A DNA stretch of 64,000 bases from Spirometra erinaceieuropaei (GCA_902702965.1 CACRXP010000051.1:382824-446823); one strand, 5' to 3'; counted from the stretch's first letter, positions 1 to 13,424 are shown. Notes: generated by a model not told the origin, from the sequence alone. A program made the numbers and translations.

Positions 1-908
1 ACCCGAACCTTAACTGCTCCCGAAAATTGCCAAGTCGCGAACATTCACGCTAATCATGTAGGAATTAGTAATTTACTGGTTCGACTGGTAATGGTTTGTC
101 TCTGACATGTTTTAAAAGATTTGTGAACACCACGGCAGCCCCTCTACAGTATGAAACCTAGGTGCTGCAAGCTCGAGTTGTATTCTTTGGGCGTTCCTTC
201 CTGAATTGACTTGATGCTGTCTCCGCTGTTGGCCTCATTGTAAGTACCTCAACGCCAATTAACAGCAATAAGGAAGACTCCTGGGTAAGATTGTGCCTAA
301 GTCCCATTTCGAGAGTAACACAGTGTCGGTACAACCATTTCACTATGATCCCCCACGTCCCTGCACTTTTTTGCTCCACAAGCCGTGGACATGATCAAGT
401 TTCTTTATTAGTCCTGTGGCGCCTAGGTTAGCACCCCGCATTCAGATGCTGCACTAGAAACCACCTGGAGGAATTCAAACCGGTCGTTACTTGCCTGCTA
501 CATATGCATAAAACGTTCGCCTATCGGTAAAGCGTAAACAGTGACTTACGCAGAACCTGTAAACAAACACGTGAAATTAATAAGACTAACAAAGGAGGGG
601 CTCATAACTAAAGACTTGTATGTCTTAGTTTTCAAACAGGCTCGCCTGTAGTGCGCCTGCATCTATATGCTATTACTTCATTTGCATTTCTCGTTTTTTG
701 ACGACGGTTAAGTGTCAGGACTGGATACTTCTCGCCTCACTGACCCCTTGGCAGCCAGGGCATGTTTATCTATCCGCCATATTAACTCTTGAATTGCTCC
801 CGTGCTCCATACTTTCCAGCCCTTCCAGTTGTCAGACAGTACTACTGTTTGCATCAATGAATTCGTTTTTATTTTCAATTGTATCCTGAAATCTTTGACC
901 CTTTTTAG
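1..908 (+). other. Upstream sequence/intron of the Y-box gene
   Basis: Must be at least partly intron, because the exon at 909 starts inside a codon. I looked for an ATG-bearing exon ending in phase 1 at a GT donor and found none that fits; the good donor-like gtaagtacc at 240 would give the wrong phase. Nothing else recognised. Confidence 0.4.
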
Positions 909-1138
909 TTGAGAAAGTTACGGGAACTGTAAAGTGGTTTAGTATAACCCGTCGCTACGGCTTTATCCAACGAGACGACAATCAGGAGGACGTATTCGTC
1001 CATCGAACCGCCATCACCGCTTCGAAGCAGCGGTTCCCATCCCTTAAGACCGGTGAACCCGTTGAATTTTCCGTCGTTGAAACGACCGGTGGAATAAACG
1101 CTGCTTCGGTTACTGGACCCGGTGGAAAGCCCGTTAAG
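909..1138 (+). CDS. YBX1: Y-box gene exon: cold-shock domain
   Basis: Acceptor AG at 907-908 follows a T-run; donor GT is at 1139-1140 (AAG|gtaaaa). After two bases of a split codon, 76 whole codons follow with no stop. Readable landmarks are KVTGTVKWF, YGFIQRDD, EDVFVHRTAI, VEFSVVE and SVTGPGGKPV, which is the full five-strand cold-shock fold of Y-box proteins. It ends in phase 0. Confidence 0.93.
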
Positions 1139-4100
1139 GTAAAAGGAACCTTGGCCGTGCAGGTCGTTGCTTGTAAATATTTTGTTGGCGTTTGTGTGAA
1201 GCTCGTAGTTCATTTTGCGAAAACATCCAAGCCAAAAAATCCAAATGTCATCTTGAAGACGGCTTTGCTACCACACCGACACGGCATTAAATGTAGTTAG
1301 GTTTTCCCCCACCTTGAAGTGTAATTGTCAGACGTGCGAACTAGATGGTCTTGAAGTTGTTCTGATTGACTAAACAGCCTACAACGTTTGATGCCGACGC
1401 CTTTTTATGTCACTGGTTGAGTTTAGAAGCAGATTCCATTTGTCGGGCAGAGATGGCACAAAGCGCGTCTTACAGCCAACCGATGTTGTGGGAGTCGTGT
1501 GCCGTCTAGTTATTGCCAAGGTGAACGCCCGTTTTGGTAGTCAATAAATACATGAATTAATGTCCGACCTATGGCGATTGCGAGTGCCAGCTAGCTTGTT
1601 ATTGACATTCATTATACGATGTCATAGACCTTTCAACTAGGCCCTCTGTGAAACTTCTATGCGGTATGAATGCACACGTTTTCAACCCTAGTCGCCGATG
1701 ATGAGCTGTCGGTTGACTGACTGAAAGCAGAGTAAATCAAAAACAGATATCTCCGGTCGTAAAACGCGAGTCAGTCATGTCCGTCCTAGTAGAAGGCGAC
1801 TTTTAGACCCAAGGTTCCCCATCTCTGTATGCAGCAAAACCGATTCGGGAAGCGGGCTCGCCGCAACGGAAACTATTAGCGTAGTGAAAACCTAGAGTGT
1901 ACCAGCCATAGCCTTTTGTCACACCCGTGTAGTGTGCCAGCGCGTTTAGGAATCCAATCTCGTCGTCCGGTCGTCAAGCCAAAGTAAAATACGTCAAGTA
2001 TTTCGCATACTTAAAGGGCTCGACATTCCATTCGTTCATCTGCTGCTGTATTACCCAACTGTGAATTGCTCGGTTCACGGGACAAACGCCCACCTGTTTT
2101 ATATCCCTCGGCAAACAGGTTCCAAGTGCGAAGGTACAGGCCACAAACAAGCATCCACGTAGCAGGCCACAAAACATCCGGGCATATAGTAGTTTTTTCG
2201 GTTGTTTACTTCGGAGGCTTCGCTAAGATTGCGCGTAACGCTTTCATCGTTATAGAGTCCCGTGCAGGGGGTTTCCGGTAACCAGGAAATTGGTCAGACA
2301 TGTTTCCTGTGGTGAAGTAGGCCTTGTGTTCCTAGGACTCATAATCTTAATATCGCTTTACGTCGGGGAGCCTAATTTGACGCTGGCTATTCACAGCGAA
2401 CTTAGACAAGCCTTGTGGTAAGGCGTTGGTAAGTCCATCGCCAGTCCTCCGTCTCGTAACCCGTCCCAAGACTAGTGATGGGTGGTGGACGAGGCGCGCA
2501 TCGATCGTATTACGGTACTCGCGCATCCCATTGTCTCGGGGCTCTCTCGAGCCCCGTCAGCAGCCTCACAGCGGCGTATAATACAGGCAGAATAGCATTA
2601 CCAGCAGGAATAAGAGAGACTGAAACGACTGTTCCCGACTTATCAGCCATCATCAGCCAGCCATACCCAACTCGTAGACACGCCACCCCGAGGCGTTTCT
2701 AAACGCGAGTTCGACCTTTGCAGGCGACGACGTCCGCTGTCACCCAATGAGGCGAGACCGACAGTGATGACAAACGTGAATCTGTTTATGGTGGGTCAGA
2801 CTTAAGCCGCATCTGCCGCACCGCCACCTCTTAGCGCCTCGCCCCGATTGTAAGACAGTCAAGATCTAAGCCACAACTCCGCGTTGTGAGAAAATCAGAC
2901 GCGTCAGATTTATTGTAGTGGGATTGTGCAGCTTTTCCGTAAGAATTGACCTCCCGGTATTAGCCTCACTCTTCCTTCTATCCCTCACGTTCTTGTAACT
3001 TTTTCGAGTCAGACCGACCAGGAAGGGGATTGGACAGTCTCTTGCAGGACTAAATAACCCGTCTGCGCTTCGCACACGGCCGGGTCTGCACGCCATTCAG
3101 CGAGCTACGCTTGGCATGCTTTCTTCTAAAGTTAGATGTACATGTGACTTTCACCCTCCGTACCGGCACTGGATCGTAGGCACGCTGAACAAGGATTGTG
3201 TCCTGTGTTGCGGAGGGATGTCTGGTATGCGTGTGCTATGAAATAGGTTCATGCGTGGGCAGCTGTGGTAAGGTATGATGGGATTCTGACTTTGTAGTGG
3301 GGATTTTCGTGGGTGCTAATATTACTCAATAGGCCCATGTGACCGCCGAGTCTTCTGCGACAGTTTAGACAAAGTAAGGCTGACAGATGTATTTTGGGAC
3401 TCCCAGGCACCTTTTCGCTGTCGTCACTGCGGTGGACTTGCAAGTCATCCCAGTGTGCGGTGACAATATAACACGAGTTAGGAACGCTTCTATTGAGGTG
3501 GTATTGCAGAGTAGTAATGACTGGAAATAGCAAATAGAACTTAGTAATTTTTGGGGCTTGCAATCGCTCTACACTGAGCGAGTTCTAATTTACAACAGTC
3601 CGTCCCAGCCGCCAGATTGTCAGTCAGACATTAGCGTTGCACATTGTCTCCCATCCTTTTTCACAACGTCTTTGGCTGGATTTTCTGAAAAATACTACAT
3701 GGGTTTGCCGGGGTCGAATTTTGACCCAAACGCCGGCTGACTGACCCCGACTATGCTTACGGTACCTTGCTAGTACCTAGCTGCGGTTACCGGCAGGACG
3801 CAATATCAAGAGTGAATGGAGTCGCTAAATCAGTCAGTTTATCCATAAACAATGGAAAGGCGTAAGTATTTCCGAGCTCCGTGCTACATTGGTAAGGTTG
3901 GCGAGAAAACTGTACTTTACCTAAGCACGTACTTCGTACGGTTGTAGTCCTGCGTGATGAAGTCGGCCTCAATGGTATCGTAGATCGCACGCATAAAGTG
4001 CGGCAGTGCACCTGGAGATCATGATTTACTTTTGTTCAGTGCCAGAGAGCGGCCGCCATATAAATTACAGCAAAGTGCAACGGTGGCACAGATATTTGAC

Positions 4101-7100
4101 GACCGTGAATAGTCACTAATTAGTTTTTATTGAACAGGATGGGCGACAAAGTATAGCACTAATTTACTTCTGGTGGCTGAGATGGACTGTTATGAACCAG
4201 GGTTCACTCGGCTGGGAGCGATAGTGGGCTGCTCCGTGGAGGTCGCTGTCTCAGCCCAGTACATTTTTAGGTCATCTCTAGCCGATTTTCCCGCCATTTT
4301 CCGAAGCTAGTGGAAGGAATCATCGTTGTGAGACGTGGCGCCAACCGTCTGGTCAGACAACTGCTAGGTTCTCCCTCTGATCTAGTCACTGTGACGTCGC
4401 TTGTGAATCAAGTAATTTTCCCACCCGTCCCAGACTGATGACTCGGGTCTGTGCTCAGGGCCTCCGCTGTGTTGATTTGTTGTTTCGAATCTAAGACCTC
4501 TTGCATGGGACACTTACTGTGGATGGTGGTGGACATTCAGGATTGTACCAATAAGAACATGGTCCGACCAGCGGGTGCTACCGCTTTTGACACCGTGCAT
4601 CGGTCTGCTATCACGAACCCGACTACGGAACTGTGGACCGACAAAAATGTAGTCAGTCTAACTGGTCGTATTACCGTCTTTTGAATACCTGATCAGCGGA
4701 TGTTAATGGCTGTGCTGGAAGCACCCGGTTCTGACCGCTATCACTATATAATCGAGAGCCAAGCCCAAAGCAGCCGATGGGGTGACTATTTGAAGTCACC
4801 AGGCCCAATCAGGCCATTCAAATCTCTGGTAGCAGTCATAAAATCAAGGCGATGATCATGCAGCTCCGATTAAGTTTCTTTGTCGTACTGGTCGGCAGTT
4901 GACGTTGGCGCTAAAGGTAGACGACAGAAACGTTATCTTATGCCTATGTGGTTACACGTACCCACTCGAATGGAGACGCGCTTTTAGGGGTTTTCGGACT
5001 CATTGTTCGCGCCGGCCTGTGCATAATCGGGGGCGCTATACCCTCTGTCATCCTGCGGATGGCTAAAACTGCGCTGTTTGGTCAATTCACACTAACGCCT
5101 ATTCGTGGGTTACGGGTTTTCATTTATGGTGTTCACTCTGATGTCCGACTGATATTTGTTTTGTTCTTACTCCGTTAGCACAGGACTTACTAGCACACTA
5201 AAGAGGCTTGGTTCCTTGCGAAGATGAGTGTAAATTAACATGGACGCCAAAAATGGCCATTCTTTTTTGACTTCCCATATGGAGCTCACATTTGTGTTAT
5301 CGTTTGAACACTTGTATACATAACATAGCAGTTCTCGCGAGGCTCCTTTATTCATCCTTTCCATTTCTATTTGGTCAGTACCAGAGTCCCTGGATGGCAA
5401 GTACTGGGTTATTAGTAAAGAAACTTTGCGTTTTGCCGTTGTTACGCTACCGGCATCCCAGCTACTAGTGTAATCCGATTTCATTTTTGTCCTTTGATTC
5501 CTACCTAGCCCCCATACTTCCGCTCCTGTTTAACTCTGCGCCACTGAAAACTGCTCATAGTCGGCGCCGCATTTTAAAATGCTTGGTTTTTGAGTTATTT
5601 TGCGCATCATGGCCAGACTGCGTCACGTCCGCACGCTACCCAGAATCGCCGTGTGGTGAGGATGTCCTTTTAGGAGTTTCGAGGCGATTTTTTGCCACTC
5701 CAGATGATGAGTCCTGTTTTTCGCGGCCGCCTTCCTGACCCCCTGTGGGCTCAGCCTCGAGTCCGATCAACTGCTTTTATTGTTGCTTTAAAGTATATGC
5801 ACTCCAGGACTTGGTGCTACCTAACTGCCGCAAACAAGCCGGTTATTTTGTATCAAAAATCTTAAACTTTATTGATCACTCGGTCACCACTTTTCCAGTA
5901 ATACTTGTAACAGCATACAGATAGTGCAATTTTTAACCTCTACAATCCAATCGATTGAGTGAAAGAAGGTACGACAACATATAAAAGTCTTTCCCAAAGA
6001 AGCCTTGCCGATACTTGCGCTGCTTCGAAGCAACCTACATTCGAAGAAAGAAACCTGGCCTGCACAAAAACAGGCCATGGAGTAAACCTGACGTTGCTCA
6101 GGTAATCTCTGGTCGTTATGTTCACGCATCCTCTCTGCCTTCCTTAATCGCGTTTGTAAGTGACCCCTGTTATCGAGCAAGTCGTGTATTTCATGTTATG
6201 AAACGACAGGCGGTAGTTGACAAGTGGTCGCAAAATTTTTTGATACGGCAAAGTCTCGCTGTTTGTTTTTCTTTGGATTAGGAACATCCTTTCTTTGGGT
6301 ACTGTCATCCTCGGTGGGCAAAATTTTTTGCATGATTGACAATTTTCTGGTGTCAAATCTTCCGTCTGCATTTACCGATGTTGATTCTATTAGTTTGGCA
6401 CGGCCTCCATTTTGACTCCCTTTATGCCTTTGGGCACCATGTAAATTTGGATTGGGTACTCGTACATAATCATATTCAATCTTTCATCTCCAGGGTACTC
6501 GACGCTACTTTCGTCGTGCTACTGGCAAACCGGGTACAACCCAAGATGCCGCTCCTGGTCCATCAGAGCACGACGGTGATCAACCTGTCCAGGCGAATGG
6601 AACGCACCCCGGCGGGGATGTTGAAGGCCCGCGTCGCGGCGGTTTTCGAGGCCGCAGGCGTGGAAGCGGACGACGACCCCCCAGAACGGTATGCCTGACC
6701 GCACTTAAAGCAATGCCTGGTAACTTGTCAGTCCCTGTTCCTCATCCCCATTTGAGATCGACCATTCCGGTCTTCTCTTCTAGAGCCACGATGGTATGGG
6801 TGACTATGCTAACGGCAGTGATGCCCAGAACGGTGGTGGTGTCTCGCCAACTGGTGGTGCTCCCCGACCTCGCCCAAGACCACGCCGAGGTCGCGGCCGC
6901 ATAGGTATGGGTGGCTATGAGCACTCAGCACCCCGTCAGCAACACAGTGAAGGAGAGGCAAACGGACCAGTCAATCAAGACCAGCACCCGCCTCGTCGAG
7001 GTCGGAGGCCATTCCGGCGTGGCCGTCCTATGAATGGAAATCGGCCTTCAAAACCCACTAGCGGTGACGACGGGGCTGGCGCCACTTCTTCGGGGGAACA

Positions 7101-8325
7101 CGAACAGCAGGTCCATGAGGGAAAACCATCAGACGGTAAGCCTATTTTATACAGCATCCAGATCCGGATCTTTGTCGCTGACTGTTTTTTTTTCCAAAAG
7201 AATCAAATTTATCATCTAAAGTATTTCGCGTTTTTATCTAGACAGTGTCATATAGACTTTAGATAGTTCACGTCGCAGGTTGGTGAAAATCCTATTTTCA
7301 TCGTTCCGGAAACTGTTCTGCATTTTTCGACGAATCTGTTTCTCCCGAATTTCGCTCAACTTCTTATACCTTAAACTCGTCTTGAGCGACCGTTTTTACG
7401 CTAAAATTTTCTATTTGTTATCGTTTTCCTATGGTATTTACCAGCTTCAATAGTCTTACTCGTTACTTTCTCGTCAGCAGTTGACAACCTGACTTAAGAT
7501 AATGCGGGTACGGGCGGCCATTTCTTATGGCTCCGCCCAGGGCTGCCGATAATACGTCCAGCTGAGTTTACTACAGTCGCTACTGTCTGCATAGACAATG
7601 GCGACTCCCGCGTGATCTGAGTGATAGTGGGGTGGGATTTTGCGGCATAGACCTTAACGCCCACACGCCCATCATGTCCCAGCGGCACTACTAGGTTCAG
7701 GCGACTGGAGATCAGATGCCAATCCACGTTCCAATTTCTCGATCCACACGGGTCGATTTTCCAACTTAGGATCTCACGTTATTGAGAGGTTCTGCAGGAC
7801 CTCATTATAAAAAAGACATTACAATGTAACCTTTAGAAAGACCGAGTTATTCACTAGCCGTCAGCCCCTCAACCGACTTCTTGACTCAGTATTAACTACA
7901 GAGCGAGTCAGATTGATGGAGCGACTGGCCGCGCAATGCCGACCCCGATGGCATTATATATTCCTTGTTGTTTATTCACGTCATGAAGACAGTGAGCACA
8001 ATCGGAATTCGGAGGCCCCAAGCGCCATGAGTGCTTCATCTCCTTGTATTACAAACCCTATCATTCAGCACTTCATTTTTCAGAGATTTCCATTGGCGAC
8101 CAACTGGCAAATATGAAGATTGAAGAAGGGGACTCAAAGGACCCTGCAAAATCTAAGAATCCAGTTGCGGAGACTCATGAGGAGACGCCTGCAGAACAAG
8201 CGAAGCCATGTGCTGAAAAGGACGCAGGTGTCGAAGATAAGGGCGAAGAGCCCAGTGAGTCGACAGCCGCGGAGATTGTGGAGGCAGATGAGAAAGACAA
8301 AAAGGATGAACAGCCGGCCAATTGA
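909..8325 (+). CDS. YBX1: Y-box binding protein (cold-shock-domain RNA-binding protein), four exons, 5' end missing
   Basis: Spliced gene: join 909-1138, 6494-6688, 6784-7135 and 8084-8325. Every junction has AG/GT borders and the phases agree, giving about 338 codons to a TGA stop at 8323-8325. Exon 1 seen here encodes a complete cold-shock domain with YGFI (RNP1), DVFVH (RNP2) and the VTGPGG end typical of Y-box proteins. Exons 2-3 are rich in Arg, Gly and Pro, with RRY, RRGRGR and RRGRRPFRRGRP patches mixed with acidic stretches. The last exon is strongly acidic (Glu/Asp/Lys). Y-box proteins bind single-stranded RNA and DNA, package mRNA in cytoplasmic RNPs and can act on transcription; that role is family knowledge, not seen here. 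The first visible exon begins with two bases of a split codon, so an upstream exon with the initiator Met must exist, and I could not find it in 1-908. The symbol is by family only; the orthologue within the family is not resolved. Confidence 0.9.
1139..6493 (+). other. Y-box gene intron (5.35 kb)
   Basis: GT...AG intron between the cold-shock exon and the basic exon. It carries a minus-oriented SINE fragment (2478-2700). Several short open frames occur, none with a recognisable domain. A pyrimidine tract precedes the 3' end. Confidence 0.75.
2478..2700 (-). repeat. tRNA-derived SINE fragment (family S1)
   Basis: Diverged copy of the SINE seen at 28082-28300. Shared blocks include the GATCG near the 3' end, gctctctcgagcccc, the cagcagcc...gcggcg...atacaggcagaat block and the later ccatacccaac. 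The tRNA-like head is missing. It lies within the first intron of the Y-box gene. Confidence 0.6.
6494..6688 (+). CDS. YBX1: Y-box gene exon: basic/aromatic segment
   Basis: Acceptor ctccag at 6488-6493, donor GT at 6689-6690; 65 codons, phase 0 at both ends. It begins GTRRYFRRATGKPG, continuing directly from the cold-shock domain as in other Y-box proteins (Gly, then a basic RY-rich stretch). It has an acidic/neutral middle and ends with RRGGFRGRRRGSGRRPP. The following intron is only 95 bp. Confidence 0.88.
6784..7135 (+). CDS. YBX1: Y-box gene exon: Gly/Arg-rich C-terminal segment
   Basis: Acceptor cttctag ends at 6783 and the donor is at 7136 (ACG|gtaagc). The 352 bases leave one base of a split codon, which the next exon completes. 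The translation has alternating patches: PRPRPRPRRGRGR, then Gly/His/Gln, then PPRRGRRPFRRGRP, then a Ser/Gly/Glu-rich end. This basic-acidic alternation is the usual C-terminal design of Y-box proteins and mediates RNA packing and oligomerisation. Confidence 0.88.
7136..8083 (+). other. Y-box gene intron (948 bp)
   Basis: Donor gtaagcc, acceptor tttttcag. No repeat or coding segment recognised in it. Confidence 0.75.
8084..8325 (+). CDS. YBX1: Y-box gene last coding exon (acidic tail) with stop
   Basis: Acceptor atttttcag ends at 8083. With the split codon from the previous exon it reads 80 codons to TGA, very rich in Glu, Asp and Lys (for example ANMKIEEGDSKDPAKSK and EADEKDKKDEQPAN at the end). 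The acidic tail is unusual in length and strength for a Y-box protein but is in frame with all previous exons. No AATAAA is seen just downstream; a TATAAA at about 8494 is the nearest variant signal. Confidence 0.85.
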
Positions 8326-11300
8326 AGACCTGCAATATGATGATCTTCATGTTTACTGAATAGTTAAATGCATGCTTAGCCTGTGGGAGCCGTCCAACCG
8401 CTGTTCAGTTAACCGTTCGTTTGCAGACTGATTAATGAGTATGTCTCACTCGCCAATATATCGTTTACGGTTGCCCCACATTTGCCCATCTTACTATAAA
8501 AGGGCCTGCTGTCTGTCATTATCCCCACACGACCCTTCCACCCTGTAAGATTCTTGTTCTCATTTCATGCATTTCCAACCCATATTTGGCTTTTATATGT
8601 GTATGGTTTTTCATTTCCAGGCTGGTTGCCGACCTCTACAATCAGCAGATCCCTCTGTTTCCAATTTTGCACGATCAGAAATTGCATGTAAAGTAAATGT
8701 CTTCTTGCTTCTAGGGATTAGTTGTAACGGATGGCCTTGGGGACTCCGCACCACTTCATGTGTTGGTCGTGACGTACACGTCTTGTCTTTTCTGGGTCCA
8801 CAGTTCTGATTAACCGGGTTTGTGAAGGTCTTCTAACGTTTTCGTTTGTGATACCGCGTTGCTTCGGATCGTGTCTGAGATATTCAATGGTCAGGAACTA
8901 CTGATTCGTTTTTGTACTCCGAGGTTCGTAGTGAACTTTTTTACCACATAACGGCCTAAGCCATGCGGCTGGTCACGCTGAGGGGACAGTACTATATGCT
9001 GCTTGAGGCCAGGACGATTTCGACTACCCATTTGATGAGCCGTGATCATCCTTGTTTTTGAACAAGTCATGGCTTTTAGTTTAAGCCGGTGGCGGCTGTA
9101 CTTAGACCTTTTTGGTTGAATCTTGTGTAGTTTATGGCGGCGCGTGTCCTATCATTCTTCTTCGATCCGCCCCACGACCTTGACCGCATCCCTAGGCCAG
9201 TCTTACCGTGAGTGGTTTCTGAGCCAAGCACTTCAATCAAAGACGAAGCCTTGTAACCGGATGCTGGGTCGTGCAAACTCCGTCTACCCTGGCACCACAA
9301 CTTGGTCTATTTCACCAATATAGTGCAGGTGTCTGCTGCCTGGCCCAACTACAGACTCGAGCTGGAGGACGGGGGACCAACTCTCACTCTGACTGGGTGT
9401 TCACTCCCAATCGTCCGGTAGACACCATTGGACAATAGCCCTCGGAGCCTAAGTACCAAGTATTGTTGGTGTGCGAACCAGTCGACGACCTACTGCGGTA
9501 AGGTCGGTAGCAACAGTTGCGTCGTTCGTGGCTGCGGCTCAACATCAGCCATTGACCAGCACAGTTGGTCGCGTTCGACCTGGCTCTCGATTCGATAATA
9601 GGGGAGACGAGCTCTGTAGGTCAGGACTGACCGTTCACCCCTAGCGCGTGCTCGTATTTATGCAAACCTGATGCCCAAGTGCGACCAGTGTGCTCGCTCA
9701 CATCCTAGTTAGCCTGTATCCTGCAGTTATGTGCGTGCTCGCAAACCGCTGTGTTGTCGAAACCGACAACAATTATGGGTCGGATTCTGTTCTCCGCTCG
9801 CTCGAGGGTTTACCTGCGTCTGAAATACCTTCCATCAGGCATACTTGTGCAAATGCACGGCTACCCAAAGTAACCGAGGTCGTGAACACAAAAATCCGGT
9901 ATCGATCTGCTGCTCTAATCGACGAAGCAATTGCAGATGATCTCATTGAAGTCGGCTTGCGAGTGGTGAAATAATGCTTGAATCCCATCCGGTGGCCACA
10001 CGACTATACGGTCAGCACGAGAACCTTACAGTTGTCTGACTAGTAGACCCAGACCGGATTCCGCAGTCACGATCCCTACTACCAACCGCGTAAAGTAAAA
10101 GGTCCGAGTAAACCATAAGTTATTAGGCCGAAGTGGCCTCTTAGGGAACGAACCTCGAACGTTGGTGACACTCGGAAACTTGAGCAACTTTTTCTCTAAG
10201 TGGTGACTCCTCCGGCGAGTAACGCCGTGGCGTCTTTGCGGTCAAATCAGAGCGCGGACTGCGCAGATTCGCTGGTCAAACTTCCCCTGCCTTCTCCCAT
10301 GGCACAGTTCTGTCTTACAACCCACAGTTTCGTGTGGCCCCTCTTCTAGGGAAGAATTTCTTGCAATACTGGAGAGAACCTACAAGGTGCCTGTTGATAC
10401 TGGCCCCATATCACATCGGTGTTCTGCTACTGCCTTGAATCCAGCGCCGCCCTACCTCGAAGCAGTCTTCTATGCCTAAGAAGAGCATGGGTCGAACTCT
10501 TCAAATCCACTGCCACTGGGAATCACGTGAAGAGATGTGTTATTTGTGACTGGAACATACATTCTCGAAACCGGATAAAGTCCAAGGAAGTCATGGTGGA
10601 CTAGTGTCAGATGTCTCGTCGAATCTCCTGTGATGTAAGTCGATAGGCGCTTGCTAACCGTGTTATTTATGAGACAAGAATATGGTCCCTCACCATCCCA
10701 CTAGGCGGCACTCGTCACGTGAAACTGCAGTTGGTTCCACTGAACACTATTTCATACAAACATGTTTGGCGACTCAGTCATGTATAAAGCACTTAAATCA
10801 GCGTCTTCGGGTCGAATTTGGTTTCGCAGGCACTGACTAGAGGAGTTCTAATAACAAACCTTTTCATGTAGGAGGATGGGTATAAAAAGAGTGCGTTCGG
10901 TGTCGCGCATGTCGGTACCTGGCTCTCGGGACAGCGGCGGTCTTCGTTGCCTACGAAGAGCAAACTACGTGTATGACGAGTGTGGCGGTCAGTAAGCTAA
11001 CCTAGAAGGTGAACAAAGTGTCCGTAACGTGGGGATCTGTGTCTGTCTAAGAGGTGCAGTTGCCAACATAAAGATGCTCTCAATGGTGCTGACGCTGAGA
11101 ATTGTTTCCATAACCGTTTGTAAGAGGTCCTACCCTCGGCTCAGCTTGGGGGCGCTATAATCATGGCAGACAATTAAAACGCGCCGGCCAGCAGGGATAA
11201 CTTATCTACCGGCCGCCCCTCTTCTGGAACTTTGGCTCGGTGACAGGAAAAACCGGCGTTGCAGCCTTGCTGAAACCCATTAAGGGGTTGTGGTCAGCGT

Positions 11301-13424
11301 TGGGTTTTATTACCCAAAAAGATGTCTCTTGCGGTAGTGTTGCAATGAGGGGCGGGCAGCCGCACAACTTGACTGCATCCCTGCGAACGAAAACTTATCC
11401 GTGGTAGTTCTTGACATGCACCATCTTAGGGGCCGGCACATATAGCGAGCATAGACTAGGCCGTTAACGCTGCCAAACTTTTAAAAGTTATCCACCCCGC
11501 ATATGCTAAAACCGATTGAAGGACTACGCCGTTCGAATTTTTTGTACCAGAAGGTCTTTCATCGACTAAGTCTGTCCCACAAAACTGGAGCAGGAGAGGT
11601 CCGGTCCCTTATTGGAGGAGGAAATCGGAATGGGGCAAATTTACAGTCCAAATCGCTTTCGGGCCTCTGGATACAAATAGACAAGGAAGAACGAAGGCAT
11701 ATTCGGTTTCGTTTGGGGCTGTTTAAACCGGGTATTAACCCCTGCCGGAATCTGCAGAAGAAAACTTCATCATTCAGTATACCGCTGTGTGCTCGCGTAA
11801 TTTATTTTCATATGGCAGACTTAGACGAGGAAAAACCATAGGTTTCAGTGTTATGGGCCGAAAACTAGCTTTCTTAAGGTTTATTTAGGAAGGAACGCGA
11901 ACAAGCTATCAGACATTACCAGGTGAGCTAATACTTTACCTTCAGCACTAGAGTCAAACTTGGCAGTGTCCTTTCGCCTGTTCTCCTTAACTACGTGATA
12001 TAAATGCTTCTTGTTACGGCACTCCATAAACTTGAAAACCACTGGATGGGGCAAAACCTCTTTTCTTAGGATTCTGACAATTCCAATAACACTGGTCAGC
12101 CCGCGAACTTTCGTGACGGCTCGATAGGTGCTTCCCTGTATGGTTGCTAAAGTTGGTTGGTTTGACTTTTTATCTGAAGATGATGAACATATAAGAGTTT
12201 TACTCCTCCAAAAGAATCCTACCCTTTCATTGATGTCTTAGAAATCCAGATTGTGAACTTCAACGTATTTTTCGATCCCTTAATGCTGCCTGGGGACACT
12301 GTAGGGATCCATAAAATATTCCAACAAAACGGTGCATGCAGAATGTTCTGTCGTCTTCGGAAGCGTCTGTGGTCTTGGTACGATGTTCAGTAAATAGGAA
12401 GTTTCAATATACGGGGCTGCAATCCCAAACCGTTCTTGTTTGCGGCTGCTAAACGTGACTCATTTGCTTTGCCGGGTTGAGGAAATTTGGTGGCTGATGC
12501 ATCTGGAGAACACTTCAGCTAACGGACCATGTCCACAATCTGAAACCTACCACCAATCTAAGTTGACCCATGTCGTTGACCTTCCGAAATGCCGCTGTCT
12601 TTGATGGTCTGACCTAGCATTCCTTCGGCCCGAGTCGAAATTGGCATTAAAATCAATTAGTGACTCTATTTCTGAACTGGTGTTGTCATCCTGGGAATCT
12701 ATTTGCAAGTGGGTGTATTTTGAAAGGTTAGAGATGTAGGGAATGCAATTTCGATTTTGTTGTTCTGGCACCCCTTAGATGCACAAATGCAGTTCTTTTT
12801 TGCTAAGATCATTTGGAATACTGCTCTCCAATCATATCTTACCTGAGGCATGTGTAGGAGCATTCAGTGGACAGTAATCCAGTTTCTCTTAGCAAAGCCA
12901 TTTTAGAGGAACGGCATCATCCGTGTTTGCCACTGAGAGAGCGGGGATTTGTCAAGCACCTACAAATGTTTGTCAACTGTCATCTACTATTCCCCCGGTT
13001 GATCATCCGCAAGCCTATCACAAACCACCAATCAAAGTTAACTTAAGGTGAGCTTCGGGGCAACGTTGCGCGCTTTGCAACACGCCTGCGAGGACCTATG
13101 TGACCCGGATCATGGCTATTGTCTGTCAGCTGACCGTGCGGCATGTTAATCTGGTGGGTTGCAGTCACGCGTGAGCAAGTGACCTGGAGACAACTGTCGC
13201 CTGTATGGGACTGCTACCCGTTGGCAGAATTCATCACGGAATTTATTGAAAACGTCACCCATTATTAGTTGATTCTTAGGTTTCATTTACAATGTACCGT
13301 CAAAGGTAGTCCGGTCCTCATAGCCTTGCATTATCATCCAAGTTGGTAAGTCCAGATAAATCGCATAATGGGCCGCATAGGCAGCCGAAGCAGGCTATTT
13401 ACAAGTTGATAATACACTTTGACC
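8326..13424. other. Unassigned sequence downstream of the Y-box gene
   Basis: Starts with the probable 3' UTR of the Y-box gene. Open frames at 9690-9974 (94 codons) and 11503-11841 (112 codons) have no recognisable domain and no supporting splice signals, so I do not call them. No RNA gene or known repeat was seen. Confidence 0.4.

Noticed and set aside
240..250. Donor-like gtaagtacc as the end of the Y-box first exon
   Set aside because: The only ATG frame leading to it ends in the wrong phase for the exon at 909.
905..1213. 102-codon open frame on the minus strand
   Set aside because: It is the antisense shadow of the cold-shock exon.
9690..9974. 94-codon plus frame as a gene
   Set aside because: No recognisable domain, no splice signals and no repeat elsewhere; length is within chance.
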